A stretch of 64,000 nucleotides of DNA from contig NC_088098.1 in NCBI RefSeq assembly GCF_036370855.1, forward strand, positions 136,606,721 through 136,670,720, read 5' to 3'. Source of the DNA: Dromaius novaehollandiae (lineage: Eukaryota > Chordata > Aves > Casuariiformes > Dromaiidae). Positions 24,641 through 45,125 of this stretch are shown in pieces. Both the position numbers and the translations under genes were made by a program. The first letter of the stretch is position 1. The number at the start of each line of letters is the position of its first letter. The notes under the pieces were generated by a model. That model was not told the origin of the DNA. It was given only the letters and a program-made list of their open reading frames with translations, and ran no database searches.

Positions 24641-27600
24641 TCCAAAATAAAGCTGGGGAAGCCCCTCCAGCTCCCAGTTTCACTTACATTTGCTAAAAAA
24701 TGGATAAATACTTTTCAACTTTAGATATGAAAGAGTCTAACAGCTTCTAATTTTGGACAGCTGGAGTGAATCAGCCTCTGTGGAAGTACAAGGTGGTTAC
24801 CAAGAAAAGTGAATCTATGTTCTTATTGATTATATGCTACATTAAAAAACAAACAAGTCAGGGTGTACAAATGATGTACTGCCATTCATTTTATTTCTGT
24901 CAGGCTCCTACATCAACAGTTACGCAAAACTTCAGTAAAAGCTTTTAACTCCGGGGGGAAAAGTATGTTTTAAATTAAGCTAAAAGGAAACTGCTCCTTT
25001 AGCCCATGAAGCAAAATGAGTACATAAAAGGATACTGTCAGGGCTTGGTCTATGTTTTGACTTCTGTGTCATTGGCACCCTTTGTTTTCACTTTTATCCT
25101 ACTTCACAATATTATTCAATGAGAAAAGTCTTCCCAGGTTAAGAACATCATTGAAGATCCACAAGCTGGGATGAGATGTTTGGTTTCTTGAACACCAGAA
25201 GCTACCTTTAAAATGTTTATGGTTGGATAAGCAATGCTCTAATTCTAATCTTCATTAGTGTATTTTAAAAATAAAATAATTCTTATATCAAAAATATGCA
25301 GTTACTGAGTATGACTCCAAATTAAGTGACAAGAAGGTAACAAAGTAGGAACTATTTCACCTAGTCTTCTGCCCTCTATTCTTTCCACTTTTTTTGCAAA
25401 GTGGTATTTTTAATTGGTGAAGATCGTACTTCTAATGTGTGACTTAATTTCATAGATCCAAGTGAAACTGTGATGCAAGATAACCAGACTGACCCATCAG
25501 TTTCTCTTAGGTAACTAAGTAGCAAAGTATCTATCCAAGACTTTCTCCCACCTTCCCCCAATCCTGCTATCTATCATGTGCCTCCTTCTCCCTGGGGGGT
25601 TTCTGTTCTTCTTTCTTTCTTGGGAAAGATTTTTTCTTGCTATGAATGGACTAACTGGTCAGAATTGTGTTTGAATCCTCAAACATGATTGCATAGTATT
25701 TGTTTAGCTTCACTCCTCAGAATAAAACAAACAATACAAATAATAAAATGCTAAGAGAAACTCAACAAATTCACAAGAACAATGCAACACTTGTTGCACA
25801 ATAGTGTCTGCATAATAAACTACAATATATTCTTCAAACCAATTACAAAGGCATATTATGAAAAACCCTTCAAAGTCATCTGGTCTCTCTCTAATCTGGC
25901 ATTTTCCTGTGCATACCATTTTAAAAACACCCACAGCTCACTCCTGAAGACTTCCTAGCTAATAATTGCCTATCCTTCTCTACCTGTCCCCCAGAGGCTA
26001 ATCACCTAATCATCCTGCTCTATTCCACATTAATTAAATTACACTTAGAACAATTGTTTCCAATCTGCACAAAGCTTGAAATCTGTGGCTTCCGTTTCAG
26101 ATCTCAAGAAGGGCCTGAAAAGCTTATGTGCCTGAAAGCTTCCCTGAGTTTTGCCAACTCTAAGTCAAATAAAAAAGACTGCTTCATCCACAGGCCTTCC
26201 CTTGTTTTCATCTTTAGATAGGCATGGCTACAATAAAGCTATTGACTTAAAGAAACTCTTGTTCCATTCATATGGATTTTTAAGTAAAATTGCAACGAAT
26301 TATTCTTGCTTTATAGTTCAAGCCCAAATATAAACTCTCTAAATATTGGATAATTCATATTTAGTTTGTATAAGACATGCAGTTTTCTTCTAATTCAAAC
26401 CATACAGAAAGCAGTCAAGTACTACAGTAAAGAGTATCATGAACACTCAGAACAGTGCTGATAATGTTCTGGAGCATATCTGTGGTAGGACTATTAGTAG
26501 TAGGAAATAAAACTTATCATTTTGTCGCACTGACTCCTTTTTACCAGGTGTAGGTTTTTCAGCTTCGTACAGAGAATATTTTGCATCTCCACCAGAACCA
26601 ATACATTTTAAGTTTCCAATAGCTCCATCTGCTGTTGTCACTACGCCTTTTTTTTTTTCCACCAAAAGTCCTTATACTGGTTTAACCTTCAATTAAACCC
26701 ATTGTGTTAGCATTTTAGTATTAGAATTATCTGAGACTTTTGGCTCTTCAGTTTGTATTGACTCTATAACAATAAGTTTCAAGGATTTTTTTTTAAGAGT
26801 TTGTCAAGTGTTGTCTTTAAAATACAAGCTGCAGACCTGTAGACTGGCTTTCTCTTTTAATAGAACTGATATACAAATCCTAAAGCATTTAGATGTGGCC
26901 ACAAGGCTGGATAAATGGAAATTTAGATCTGCAATTAAATAGTCAATTAAAGTTTAGTAAATTACAGTAAAAAATTAAAGCAAAGTCTAGTCTGGTCATC
27001 ATGCTCTGGTTGCATAATCATTGATACCAGACCTCTGTGTTACTGGATCATATTTGATTCAGATCAGACACAGGCACGTGATTGTATTTCTGTCAAATTA
27101 GTCAGGTCACTTGTCACAGAGTTGCTGCTGGTTGTACACTGACTGCAGGGCAGATATCTGTAAGGTCTTCCAGAACAAGATTACCTTGTCAATATTTCTG
27201 ACTGGTTTGAAATGTCAGAGAAAGTCCAGTCATTATTTAGCATTGTAGCATTGTGTGCCTGAGACATTTTCTATCCCATACATGGAGGCCTCATTGACTC
27301 ATAGCCTCAGGTGAAAATGAAGAAAAAAGCCAGCAACCAGGGTCTGTTCTTGACTTCGCTCCTGCTAGGGACAGGAAAGGACTGTGAGACCAGGTGCTCA
27401 GGCACTGAAATGCTCTCTGAAAGGAAGTGAAAGACTGATGTTTAGGTCACGTAAGAGAGGATCATCCACAACGACTTCCACTACCCTGTGAGCAACTGTC
27501 AAGTATTGGGAAGGACAGAGACATGATCCATGTGTAGTAAGCTCAGGGGCCCAGAAGCCACTCCTGGGTATGCACCCTGGTTGCTCCCTGGCCTAGGCTG

Positions 27601-29889
27601 TAGTGAGACACAGGTGCTGGCAGGCACAGGCACAGGCTCTTCGTCTTCTTCACTGTCCTGATTTGAGAAAGCAGGAAACCTGGGCCCTTGCGCAGGGAGA
27701 GAGTTGTAGTACACAAAAGTATGCAAAGGACGTCTGAGGGATCAAGACGTCAGGGCATGTGTTAAGGGCACAATGTAGATGCAGATGTGAGACCTAACAG
27801 ATAGACACAGAATTGCTGATCAACTTCTCACTTCTCTTAGCAAGTTCATCTGCCCTGGATATCCTGCTTGGAAGGGATATGTGCCTGCAAAATGGAGAAA
27901 CAACTTTCTGGAATCTAAGAGAGAAAACTGACTTAAAGGCAAGGAGCCATTTTTTACAGTTTGCATTTAATTGTCATTTCCTTCATGGACTGCAATGCAG
28001 TTTATTAACCTTTCACCTTGAACACTTTATTTTAAAAAGCACATTAACATGTCATCTCATCCAGATTCTGCAGGTTTTCCTCAATACGGGAGCCAGACTG
28101 TAAGAAAACCTTGAATAAGGAAGTCATGATTTTTCTTGACTGCTTTTTGGGTGGTATTGCAGCCAGATACAAGACTGACGGTATAACAATGGAAACCAGA
28201 CAGCATCAACCTTTTTAAGGTATTAAAGGAACCTGTTACATCATATTCACTCCCGACCATGAAAAATAACTGCTAAAGTAGACAGTTGGTCCCTCACTCC
28301 CTATTTGTAGGAGCCTTAGAAGTGACAGGCTCTCCAGTCTTAATTAGCATATAAAAGCAATCAAAATAGAAGGAGTGTTCCTCCTTTCCTTCAAAACAAA
28401 AGCTCCAAATACTGATTCCCTCCTCACAACCGAATATATGTAATTCCATCATGATCAGAGAGTAAAACACTATGTTTTTTCAAACAGCATACTGGGCTGT
28501 TCCTGGTCATCTCCTTGCTTGGTTTCACCTTGCTCCACGCTAGTGACTACAGGCCCTGAGTCTCCACCTGACAGTACTATTTCATTATGTTCTCCATTTG
28601 GGGCTTAAAGTAGTTTCTGCTTTCCTCAGTATGACGAAAGAAAATTTCCTTCACTTTGAGCTGGTTGTGTATTCACTGTCAGATCACTCTTCTACCTCCT
28701 AACATTTTTTTTCCAGCAGCACCATTGCTACCTAGCCATGGTATCAGGCTCTGTAACAGCACTGCTCGACAGCTTTTTTGTGAGTTACTTTGTGAACAAC
28801 TGATCATCTTTTTTATGAACTACTGATGTTTTGAAGCAATAAAACCATGTACTTTAGACATGTCAGCTATGAACAAATGTGTTAAATTAAGTTCCAATGC
28901 ATGATTTTCTTTTTTGAGACTCACAGAAGTGTATATACAAAATTTTGTTAAATATAGAGATTTCACTTACTATTTCTGTAAAAATGGGTGGTGCACATTA
29001 AATGAACTCTGCAGAAATTGTAATACATCAGCTTATCCACCTAGAAAAGCTACTCCACCAAACTGATATTTTTTGCTCTAGGAAAACATGAAATGGAATC
29101 CATGTTGCACATGAGGTTGAGGGCAGCATAACAGACCTCAGCATGAGGGGAAGCTGAGAGGGAAATGATATAGTACAGTACCGGGCATAAAGTTTTCCTT
29201 TATTTTCAAGAATACTAAACTGCTCTCCTTGAGGCAAGATGACATCTGCTTGCAGTACAAAACCACAGGAGTCTCTTTAAGTCTCTTCTATCTTTTCTCT
29301 CCATTAACTCAATTTATGAGGGTGCTTTAGGGAGCATTCTAGAACCAGGCTTAGAGGCAATCATTTTTATGCTGTCACTGGTTTAACGTCTTTACTCTCT
29401 ACTTTACATATCCCACAGTCTTACTTTGACCTTGTATGTACTTTAAATGAGGGAATGAATGGATCAAGCTTTGGCATTTAGAAAGGAAGCAAATTTGATT
29501 CTCTCTTCAGCTGTTGGTCCCTTCACCAACAGTTTCACCTCTTATCAGGGCAGGATAGACTCTGGATCTGCCCTGAATCAGTTACAACTTTATGAATAAA
29601 CAACACAACAATATAGACTGGGAAAATGTACCCTGTCCTTGTGAAACAATTGTGGATAGAAAATTTATCAATATATTTGCCAAGTCTGCAGTAGCAAAGA
29701 TTCCTTTCCTTTCTTTTAGGGTTTTTCCTAAGCTTCTTGGTAGACATAATTTTTTCAGGATCATCTAAAGATGACAGTGGAAGGAGGCTGATGGTGTATG
29801 TGGGATTGCATTGGGCCAGTGATATGACATTAAACATAATTAGCCATGTTTAATGTACAACATAGATGTCAGAACATCACAGTTAACAT

Positions 29890-30210
29890 GCAGGGATCAA
29901 AGGCAGGAAACCTTAGCCATACTACTTTTCCTGACCTTTAAAAAGACATTCCAGAGTTTATGGCCAACTGTTGAGAAAGCTCTGTATTCGGTCCAACGTT
30001 CAGATAAATACAGAGGGCCCCAAAATCATGGCTCCTATGGCAAAAAGGGAGATTTCTGAGATAATATGGTTCTATCCTGTGGAAGGTTTTGTGAATCAGT
30101 GTCAGCGTCTTGACTTTGCACAGTGGACAGCAATAGCTTACGGACTGTGTCAAATTCCACTTCCTTTGCTGAAGAGAGGGGCTGCTATGTTGTATGCCAG
30201 TTAGGATTCT
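29890..30210 (-). mobile_element. Ancient non-LTR retrotransposon remnant (L2/CR1-like 3' part of ORF2)
   Basis: Read on the minus strand, two adjacent frames give the block typical of the region after the reverse transcriptase core in L2/Rex/CR1-type LINEs. One gives KTLTLIHKTFHRIEPYYL, which resembles the family pattern K-x-LTL-x-Y/H-K-A/T-x-H-x-x-x-P-x-YL. After one frameshift the other gives RAFSTVGHKLWN followed by VRKSS-x-A, which resembles RAFS-x3-P-x-LWN-x-LP. Stops and the frameshift show it is long dead. The family is an inference from the motif pair; the clade could be L2, Rex1 or an old CR1/L3 type. Confidence 0.6.
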
Positions 30211-32125
30211 CTGTGGATTTTGCAAAGCTCACATACAAAGAATTACAGTTTCTCTAGACAGCACACAAGAAGTTTGTTATCAATAGTAGCCAGTCTAAAA
30301 AGAAAATAAATTCTTTTCCAAATCGGCAAAAACAAAAGTGTTTTTTTTTCTGACAGCTAAAAATGCAGTAACTACTACAGTTTGATTCTTCAGGGCAGCC
30401 TGACCCTGAGGCAGCTTACTAATGTGAATTACCAGACATCATTTGGTGGGGTGCTGGAGCTGAGAATATCAAAGTGCTTTCCTCCTTCTATTGGCACTAC
30501 TTTGGTCTCTCCATTTAATTCAAAGCAACTGCTTTATATCCAGACTCCCACTTCTGCAGAGAAATAAGACCCAAATGGCCCACTGGTCCCCTGGCCCTTT
30601 GCTTTACAGCAGGATACCTGCTGCCGCAGGTCAGCAGCCTTATCCCTTCTGGCCTCACATTCAGCTTCTCATCCTGAAACTCAGGTCCTTGCCAGGCGTT
30701 CCACTTACGAGCGATGACGAAGTCAGATGGAGCAATACCAGTTATTGTCTCTCTGAACACAGCAGGAAGTCAAAGTGGTGGCTTTCTTATTAAGCACACC
30801 AACCCCTTTCAGCACTTTCAGTGCCCAAAATTAAGTGCTTGATTTCTTCCTCTATCTTTCTCCAGATGACCACCTCCAAGCTTGATCTGTCCAAGTTTTA
30901 ATCCAACCTATAACCCAACCAGCACTTTAGTCTGTATCAGTTAGTACTGTTACTAATAACACAGATAATTGCATAGGAGTGATGATAAGACTGAACTGGG
31001 CAAAATTCATATCAGAAATCTTACCCAGGAGAAGCAGCTGCCGAACATAATTTTGGGAACATATAGGAAAGGCATGAACAACACTAGCTTGTGGTGATAA
31101 TATCCGTTCTTGCCAGTGATTAACAGGTGAGCCTGTGCTGGAGTTGGTGCTAGCTGATTCCAAACCTTTTTGAGGAGGCACGAAATACACAGCCAAGAGA
31201 GGCCAGCTCAGGTTTTATAGCAAATCTTACAGTATTCGGTTTTATTTCTCAAAGTTCAACCTCCTAGACTGCTCATAAGAATCACATTATTTTTATTTTC
31301 CGTTACAAAGAGTAAGTTTCAAGCACTCATGGCAAAGACTTGAGAACATCTTTGGAGTTCCTGCTGTGACTGATAAAGCCAAAGACTGAATCTGAAAAAC
31401 TTCCCCATCAGGGAGGGGAGAAAAAAAGCAGCCTTAGAAGTTTCAAAACAATTCTGTTATTTTACACTGTGCAGTTCACTTTTTCATAGACTTTGGACTA
31501 ACAGGACTGGACCAGGTGTGTACCAGATTTTTTGACAGCAACCTACTAAGGCAGATTTTCCACTGCAGTGTTGTCCATGCTGTTTTAGGAGAGTGGACAG
31601 AGCATCCTTCGCCCTGGGGCATGGGAGCATAGCTAAAACAACAGAGATACTGAGGGTAAGCCTCAAGGCCCTTACCTACCTGCATGTCTCAGGGGGGAGC
31701 CTGCCCACCCCAGGTGGCATAGCACCTCCTGGCAGGTGCCTGGCTGGATATGAGGGAGGGGTGTGTGATAGGCTCCTGACTGGCTCACACAGGGCAACTT
31801 GGGGCTCAAGAGGCAGCCAAGGGCAGCAAAAAGCAGTGCTGCCCTTGGAAAGGGGAAGTCTGGAGGGAACTGAGCAGGGGACGTAAAAGAAGCTAAAGTA
31901 CATTCACACTACAACGGCTCAGGCCAGAACCAGGATTTATTAGGAAGGCGATGAGGAAGAGGGCAAAGCAGTAACCTCCCCCGCCCGCGGCGCCTAATGG
32001 CCGCCCCCGCGCCAGGACTCCGCTCCCCTCCCCCCCGCCCACGCCGCCTAACAGCCGGCCCCGCCCCGCGCCGCCCGCACCAGCACTCCGCTTCCCCCGT
32101 CCCGCCCGGCCGCGAGAGAAGAGTT

Positions 32126-39304
<7,179 letters not shown>

Positions 39305-40760
39305 AGCTTTCTGATAGAGACATTTTAAAAATTCTTCAGCTTCTTTCCGAAATTCTTGGAAAGAAGCTTGGTTAAATGTGCTACCTCAATTTAGAATTAA
39401 GTTTCATTTAGTTTTTGAACTCATGGAAATTTATGCACATCTATTTTGCACTTAAAGCTGGGAGAGAACATGGATTTTCACAGCTTGGTGTCAAAAGTCA
39501 TTGAGGCAAAAGTATTAGATTTTTCTCCACAACTAGAATATTGTAGAAAGAGTGAACATAAACTTTTGTGGTATTTGGGAAATCAAAACACAAAAATTAC
39601 TAGTGTGACAGTCTTCTGCCTGTGCAGCTTTATTTTATAGTTCTTCCTTTCTCTGACTGAATTAGATCAACCTGTTGCTATGCCCAGATTCATTATGGAT
39701 TTTTGGTATTTTCAGAAGTGCTAAATTTGTCCCATTCACTTACACATATGAAAATGGAGTAAAGCATATGGCTCTTTTTATTTTATTTCTTAAGTACATA
39801 GGTGAAGGAATGATATTATTTAGAGATTAGCATAATATGATATAGCTTTCAGAATCAGCTCAGGGCTGAAAACTCCTTCAGTAGTCTATGCCAAAGTGTG
39901 AAGTGACACGTGTAAGAGAGGGAGAATTTCTGAAGGACTGGACAAGCATCATCATATTCTTCGCCCCTCCCCCCACTTATGGCATAAATGGCATTTCAGT
40001 CCCTCTCTGGGAGGGACAATATTTAGTGTGTGTGATTTCACCTAGACCACATCAAAGGCACTGTCAGGCAGGTTCTGCAAGTTGAACCTTCTTGGGGAAA
40101 GTATCCCTTAAATGGAAATAACCAATAGATATACTTGTCATGCAAGACACATGGCTTCTTGCAACTGTTAGCAGCCCTAAGTAAGGTATAGATATATACC
40201 TGTGACAATAGAAAGAACATGTGAATGGGTGAGAAGAGGCCAAGAGGACTTCTCACGTTTATATCAAATAGCTCTTGGACTGCTCTCATCTGATGCACTT
40301 GATTAACTTCTCTTTCAAGCATCACTAAGGACTGAAAACTTTTATGATTTTATGACCCTGTGCATAGTGTAATTTTGGACACTGTATTAATATTAAAACT
40401 GTGCAATATGAAAAGATCGTTTTCAAGCCCTTGAAGGGTAGTATTTAAAACACAACCTCTGTCAATGTTGTCTTGTTTCTGTTGAGAGGTAAGTAGCCTA
40501 ACTTCTGCTGTTTTATAATTTAATCAAACGTGTTTTCATGAAACACTGAAAGGTATAGTGAAATACATGTCATATACAAAGTCTATTTTCTTTTATTAGA
40601 CTTTTTTAGCTTTTGATATTTAACATACAATATGTATTGTCTTACAACTTGAATTTTTTTAAACTGCACATTCAAAGTGGAGATCAGCTACAATGGTGCC
40701 ACAGAGATTATTGATAACTAGGTGGAATTAAGGTAATATTTTACTTTTAAAAGCCTTCCT

Positions 40761-40799
40761 CCCCCCCCCCCCCCACCCTCTTTTTTTTTTTTTTTTTTT
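40761..40799 (+). repeat. PIGA: C14 / T19 pyrimidine tract in PIGA 3'UTR
   Basis: C14 at 40761-40774, then ACCCTC, then T19 at 40781-40799: a nearly uninterrupted pyrimidine strand of about 39 bases. Confidence 0.9.
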
Positions 40800-41938
40800 A
40801 ATTCTGGTTTATTTCTTTTTTTGTTTCCCTCAACATCTACAAACACAAATTGAAGTTTAGACAGGAAAATGAGAATCTGTTCAAAATATTTTATTTTATT
40901 TTTTTCTTGTGCAGATCATTGCATTTTTAGGTATAACATAATAAGACTTTGTTATAGTCCTGTGTAATTTACAGATTATCTAAAAGTTTTACCTCGTGAT
41001 AAAGCATAGATATTTCTTTAATTGTATGTTCCCAAATATTAGAAAGTACAGAAATATACTCAATTATTGCTGCTTCCCATGACTGGTGTTTGTACCTCTT
41101 ACAATAAATATGACTGATTTGAAAAAACATTTTGCACAAGTGGCCAGAAAAATTTAATCTGTAAATGGTTTAACTACAGCTATACTGTTTCTCAAGTAAT
41201 GCAACTTATATTGCACATAGCTCTCTGCAGGACTGATTCACTTGCCTGCCTAATGCAGTGAAGTAAAGGAAGGTGCAGCCGAATCATTCACTAGTTGTCA
41301 AAAGCAAAAGAAGCAATAGGTGAAATGGAAAGGCTTAAATAAAACAAAATTGTAACTGTAAACAAGTGGGCAGAATTAATTAATATTTTTTAGGAATATA
41401 TATTCAAGAAATGAATAAAAACTTAAAAATTAAAAATGTTTCAGTTGTGCTTGTACACAACATTTGATCATTTTGAAATACTGAGAAAATGTTACAACAC
41501 AGAGAATGATACTGAGTAATGTCTTGCATGGAGGAAAGCCTCGTGTATGGAGGAGGAGTGGGGAGTACCTAAAACCTTCTATTTAGAAGCCACATTCCTC
41601 CCCTTCGTAGAAGGGACCACATAGTGCACCTGGAAGTGTTTTTACCAGCTTTATTTCGGTGATGGACTTCTTAAATGGATCTGCAATGAAATTCCATTTC
41701 ACAGGCACAGGGGAGAAATTGATGGTTCCAATACATTATATGCATACACTATGAATTAATGTATAGACAGCATGTTGATAATTGAAAATTCTATGTTAAA
41801 CCAGAACAAGTATCATGTAAAATATGAATAAAAGATTCATCTTCCAAATGGTTTATTGGGGGATGTGGATATGTCTGTAAGAAGATAACTACACTGTAAT
41901 GTACTTATTTTTGTGCTCAAGTTTTTCTGTCTTTTTAA

Positions 41939-41944
41939 AATAAA
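41939..41944 (+). terminator. PIGA: Candidate distal poly(A) signal of PIGA
   Basis: AATAAA followed by T-rich sequence (41948-41975). An alternative AATAAA lies at 41827-41832. Confidence 0.5.
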
Positions 41945-42254
41945 CTTATTTTTCTGCTTTTGATATTAATTTCTCTTGTCTAGTCCTTTTTTCGTATGTG
42001 CTTAGACTTATAAACAAATAATTGCTACATCTTTGTGATGATCCAGTAAAATACAGACTTACTGTAATAGATTTTAAAAATATCATTCCCAAGGTTAGAA
42101 GAATCTCACATTTTTTAAATAGGTTGTGTGATTTGATGTCATTAAAGTACTGTCAACATAATTTCTCTAACATCGTTTTTTGGCACTCACTAGTGCCTTG
42201 ACTTGTACAATTTTCCTAATTACTCTACTCTAGTATTGATCTAGTGAGTTGGAT

Positions 42255-43065
42255 AACTGGTCAGTTTGGAACTGAATGCACCTTCAGCAAGCTTGCAGAT
42301 CCTACAGAATGGGGAGGAGTGGCTGATCCAGCAGATGATTGTGCTGCCATTCACAGGGACCTCTGCCCCTGGGCAGGAATAACCCCTTGCACCAGGACAG
42401 TCTGGGGGCTGACTAGCTGGAGAGCAGCTTTGCAGAGATGAACTGGGGGGTCCTAGTGGACACCAAGTAGGACATGAGCCAGCAATGTGCCCTTGTGCAA
42501 AGGTGGCCACCAACATCCTAGGCTGCATTAGGCAGAGCGTTACCAACAGGTCAGGGGAGGGGATTCTGCCCCTCTCTGCTCAGCGCTGCTGATGCTGCAC
42601 CTGGAGTGCTGGGTCCAGGTCTGGGCTCTGCAGTACAAGAGAGACATGGAGCTACTGGAGCAAGTCCAGCGAATTGCCACAAGGTGATTAAGAGGCTGGA
42701 GCATCTGTCATAGGAGGAGAGGCTGAGAGAGCTGGGACTGCTTAGTCTGGAGAAGAAAGGGTTTGGGGGAATCTTATCAGTGTTTATAAATGTCTGATGG
42801 GAGGGTGGAGAGAGGATGAGGCCAGACTCCTGTCGGTGGTGCTCAGTGACAGGACGAGAGGCAATGGGCACAAACTGAAACACAGGAAATTCCACTTGAA
42901 CATAAGAAAACATCTTCGTTGTGAAGGTGGTTGAGTACTGAAGCAGGTTGCCCAGAGAAGTTGTGACATCTCCATCCTTGGAGATATTAAAAACCTGACT
43001 GGACACCATCCTGAGTAACCTGCTCTAGATGACCCTGCTTGAGCAGAGTGTTGGACCAGGCGATA
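42255..43065 (+). mobile_element. CR1 LINE fragment, 5'-truncated and internally deleted
   Basis: The sequence follows the CR1 consensus in sense direction. It has the TTCAGCAAGCTTGCAGATC / GGGAGGAGTGGCTGAT block, then GGAATAACCCC, GAGCCAGCAATGTGCCC, GCATCTGTCATAGGAGGAGAGGC-type, CAATGGGCACAAACTG and CACAGGAAATTCCACTTGAAC blocks, and ends near CTGCTCTAGATGA and TTGGACCAGG. The reverse-transcriptase catalytic box, normally ADD-T-K, reads ADP-T-E here. A stretch between the GGACCT and GGAATAACCCC blocks is missing. It is an inactive copy between PIGA and ASB11. Confidence 0.93.
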
Positions 43066-44850
43066 AAGATGGATGTGTAGGGGATAAAACTAAGGGCAAG
43101 ATGTGATTATATATCTGAATATATCGTTGTACTAAAATTATGTGTTTTTTTTTTTTTTTTGTAAATTTAACAGATTGGATTATTTTCAGATTTTGACTTG
43201 CTTCAACACTGGCATAACACAAGATGATATTTTTGTGGAATTCATTGAACTTTAACTATGTATAAGCTGGTCATCTAGTACAAACTAGTTATTTAAGTTC
43301 ACTGTTTAATCAGGAGTGACTGATAAAATGCATCGAGAATATGAGGGATCCCATAGTCGGTATTCCTTCTTGCTTACATCCTATCTAGTGCCAGTTGTGT
43401 TGATTCCTGTATGAGAAGTATTTCTCCATCATTTAGGCTGGCCTTTTCCTTGTAAGGATCTTAATTTCTTCAGTTCTTTTGTCTTGTTTCTATTCTATAT
43501 TCTGTTCTTTACAACTTTTGCTATTTCCCTTGTTTCAAGAGAAGTGGTTTCATTCTCTGGTCTTTTGCTAGGGCTAATTGATCATCCCTTTTTTGGTCCG
43601 CCTTTGCTAATTTTTCCTTTTTGTTTCCCAGTTCAGCACACTTAACTCTTTTTCTCTAATTCCTTAACTGAATTTCTCTCCCTGTGTAAGCAGTATCTTC
43701 AGCTGTCTTGTGCTGAGGCAAACAGTATTAAAGTAGCTAAAAATAAATAATTTTCTTTCCTAGACTCATACGTGTTATACTTTCTACAGATATGTTATAT
43801 TATTGGGGAAGGGAAGTTTGCATAATATTTATATTAAGGTGTTAAGTTATGGTAAAAGTTTAATATTTTGATTAATTCAAAATTGTAGAGAAATAGGTTC
43901 ATTTGAAAAATTGTATTATACCTTGGGTTTTTTTTCTCACTTTCTGTAGGTTTCTGGTGCATCTGAGAGGGTAGAGACTGAAGATGGAAAGGTACAAAGT
44001 CAGCTGTATCAAAAAGAAAATAAAAGGCAAAAAAAAAAAAAAAAGGAAATACATATAACATGTCCATGAAAATAATTTGCTGTAAAATTTCATTCTGCAT
44101 GTCCACCAACTCTTTGGAATCTTTAAGAGGGAACAGTCATCCTTCTCTTTCCCTTTACAGGTGTTGAAGTGTAAGTGCACCTGTGCAGGGAGAGGATTCA
44201 GCCAAACAAAAGAATCTCCTTCCTGCTGTGCTGACAGGAAAATAAGGGTAAAGGAAAGTTTACATGTAAAGAAAATGTGGTATTCTACAAATAATTAATT
44301 ACATGAAGAAAAAGTACTCTGCTCCCTGTGGAAGCCATGTGCCTTCAGAAAGAAAAAAAGGAAAGTTAAAGAAAGGATGCATCTTCTTCAGTTTCAAATA
44401 TTACACCTGCAAACTAATGATGGATAATGCAAAAACATTTCCATTCCTTCAAAACAGTAAGATGCTGTTTGCAAGGGATATTCATGGACACCACTCTTTC
44501 TCCCTGAGAGACAGAAAATATCAGTATGTTATCATGTGTTTGTGGTTACATACATTGTAAAATTTTTTTCCCTCATAGAATAAGTTTGACCTCTTAGCCC
44601 TGGCTTTGCAAATACATGGTTTTATTTCAGCTTCTTTTATGAAACTACTCTTCTTTCATACGCTCGCCTTTCTTCTGTGTCTGGGTATCAGCAAAACTGT
44701 TACTAAGACTGTAAAGACAAAAAAGTATTCTTCCCCTCACTATCCCTGAATATGGGATGTTAAAACCAGCTTAATACTTGGTATTGTTATTTAATATCTG
44801 ATAGCCCATCCCAAATAAAAACAGGATATATTTTTGGTAACTGAGGAACA
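43066..44850. other. PIGA-ASB11 intergenic remainder and ASB11 5' flank
   Basis: AT-rich sequence with a T16 run at 43145-43160 and an A15 run at about 44030-44044. No coding or RNA gene was recognised. The ASB11 promoter should lie at its right end, but I see no convincing TATA or CpG island. Confidence 0.5.
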
Positions 44851-44947
44851 GCAAGTTCTGAAGGGTTTAAAATAGATGTCATATGATATCAGTAGTATCT
44901 CAGTGCAACTTAGCAGACCTGAGAAACTATTCAAAGAGCAAACCAAA

Positions 44948-45125
44948 ATGGAGGGCAGTTCTATACTCCATGCTTTCACTAACATTTATTTTGCCATTTT
45001 TGCTTTATTTTGCTTCAAGCTTTTAATTAAGATTTCCTTGGCTCTGCTGACCCATTTCTATATTGTTAAAGGCAACAGAAAAGAGGCTGCCAGGATAGCA
45101 GAAGAGATCTATGGAATAGTCCCAG
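44948..45125 (+). CDS. ASB11: ASB11 exon 1 (hydrophobic N-terminus)
   Basis: Starts at ATG 44948 and ends CCCAG|gtaaag. It encodes a hydrophobic segment with FKLLIK and LALLTHFYIVKGNRKEAAR, matching human ASB11, then EEIYGIVP. An in-frame ATG at 44876 could extend the protein by 24 residues but has no homologue. Confidence 0.93.

Larger units (their letters stand above)
19441..31970. other. VEGFD-PIGA intergenic region, no gene recognised
   Basis: About 12.5 kb with only short open frames on both strands, none matching a family I know. It contains the GT microsatellite at 22113-22142, purine-rich imperfect repeats near 24575-24640, and a fossil LINE piece at about 29.89-30.21 kb. Around 20.25-20.83 kb base composition rises and overlapping frames of 84-129 codons occur on both strands. 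They lack recognisable domains or splice structure, so I do not call a gene. Confidence 0.6.
39305..41965 (+). other. PIGA: PIGA 3'UTR (end approximate)
   Basis: A long AT-rich tail of about 2.6 kb with no coding signal. It contains a C14 run and a T19 run at 40761-40799. Sense AATAAA hexamers occur at 41827 and 41939; the second, with a T-rich and GT-containing stretch after it, is the likelier end. Earlier poly(A) use is possible. Confidence 0.55.

Noticed and set aside
44876-44947. Upstream in-frame ATG for ASB11
   Set aside because: The human protein start aligns with ATG 44948, and the 24 extra codons have no homologue and precede the hydrophobic segment.
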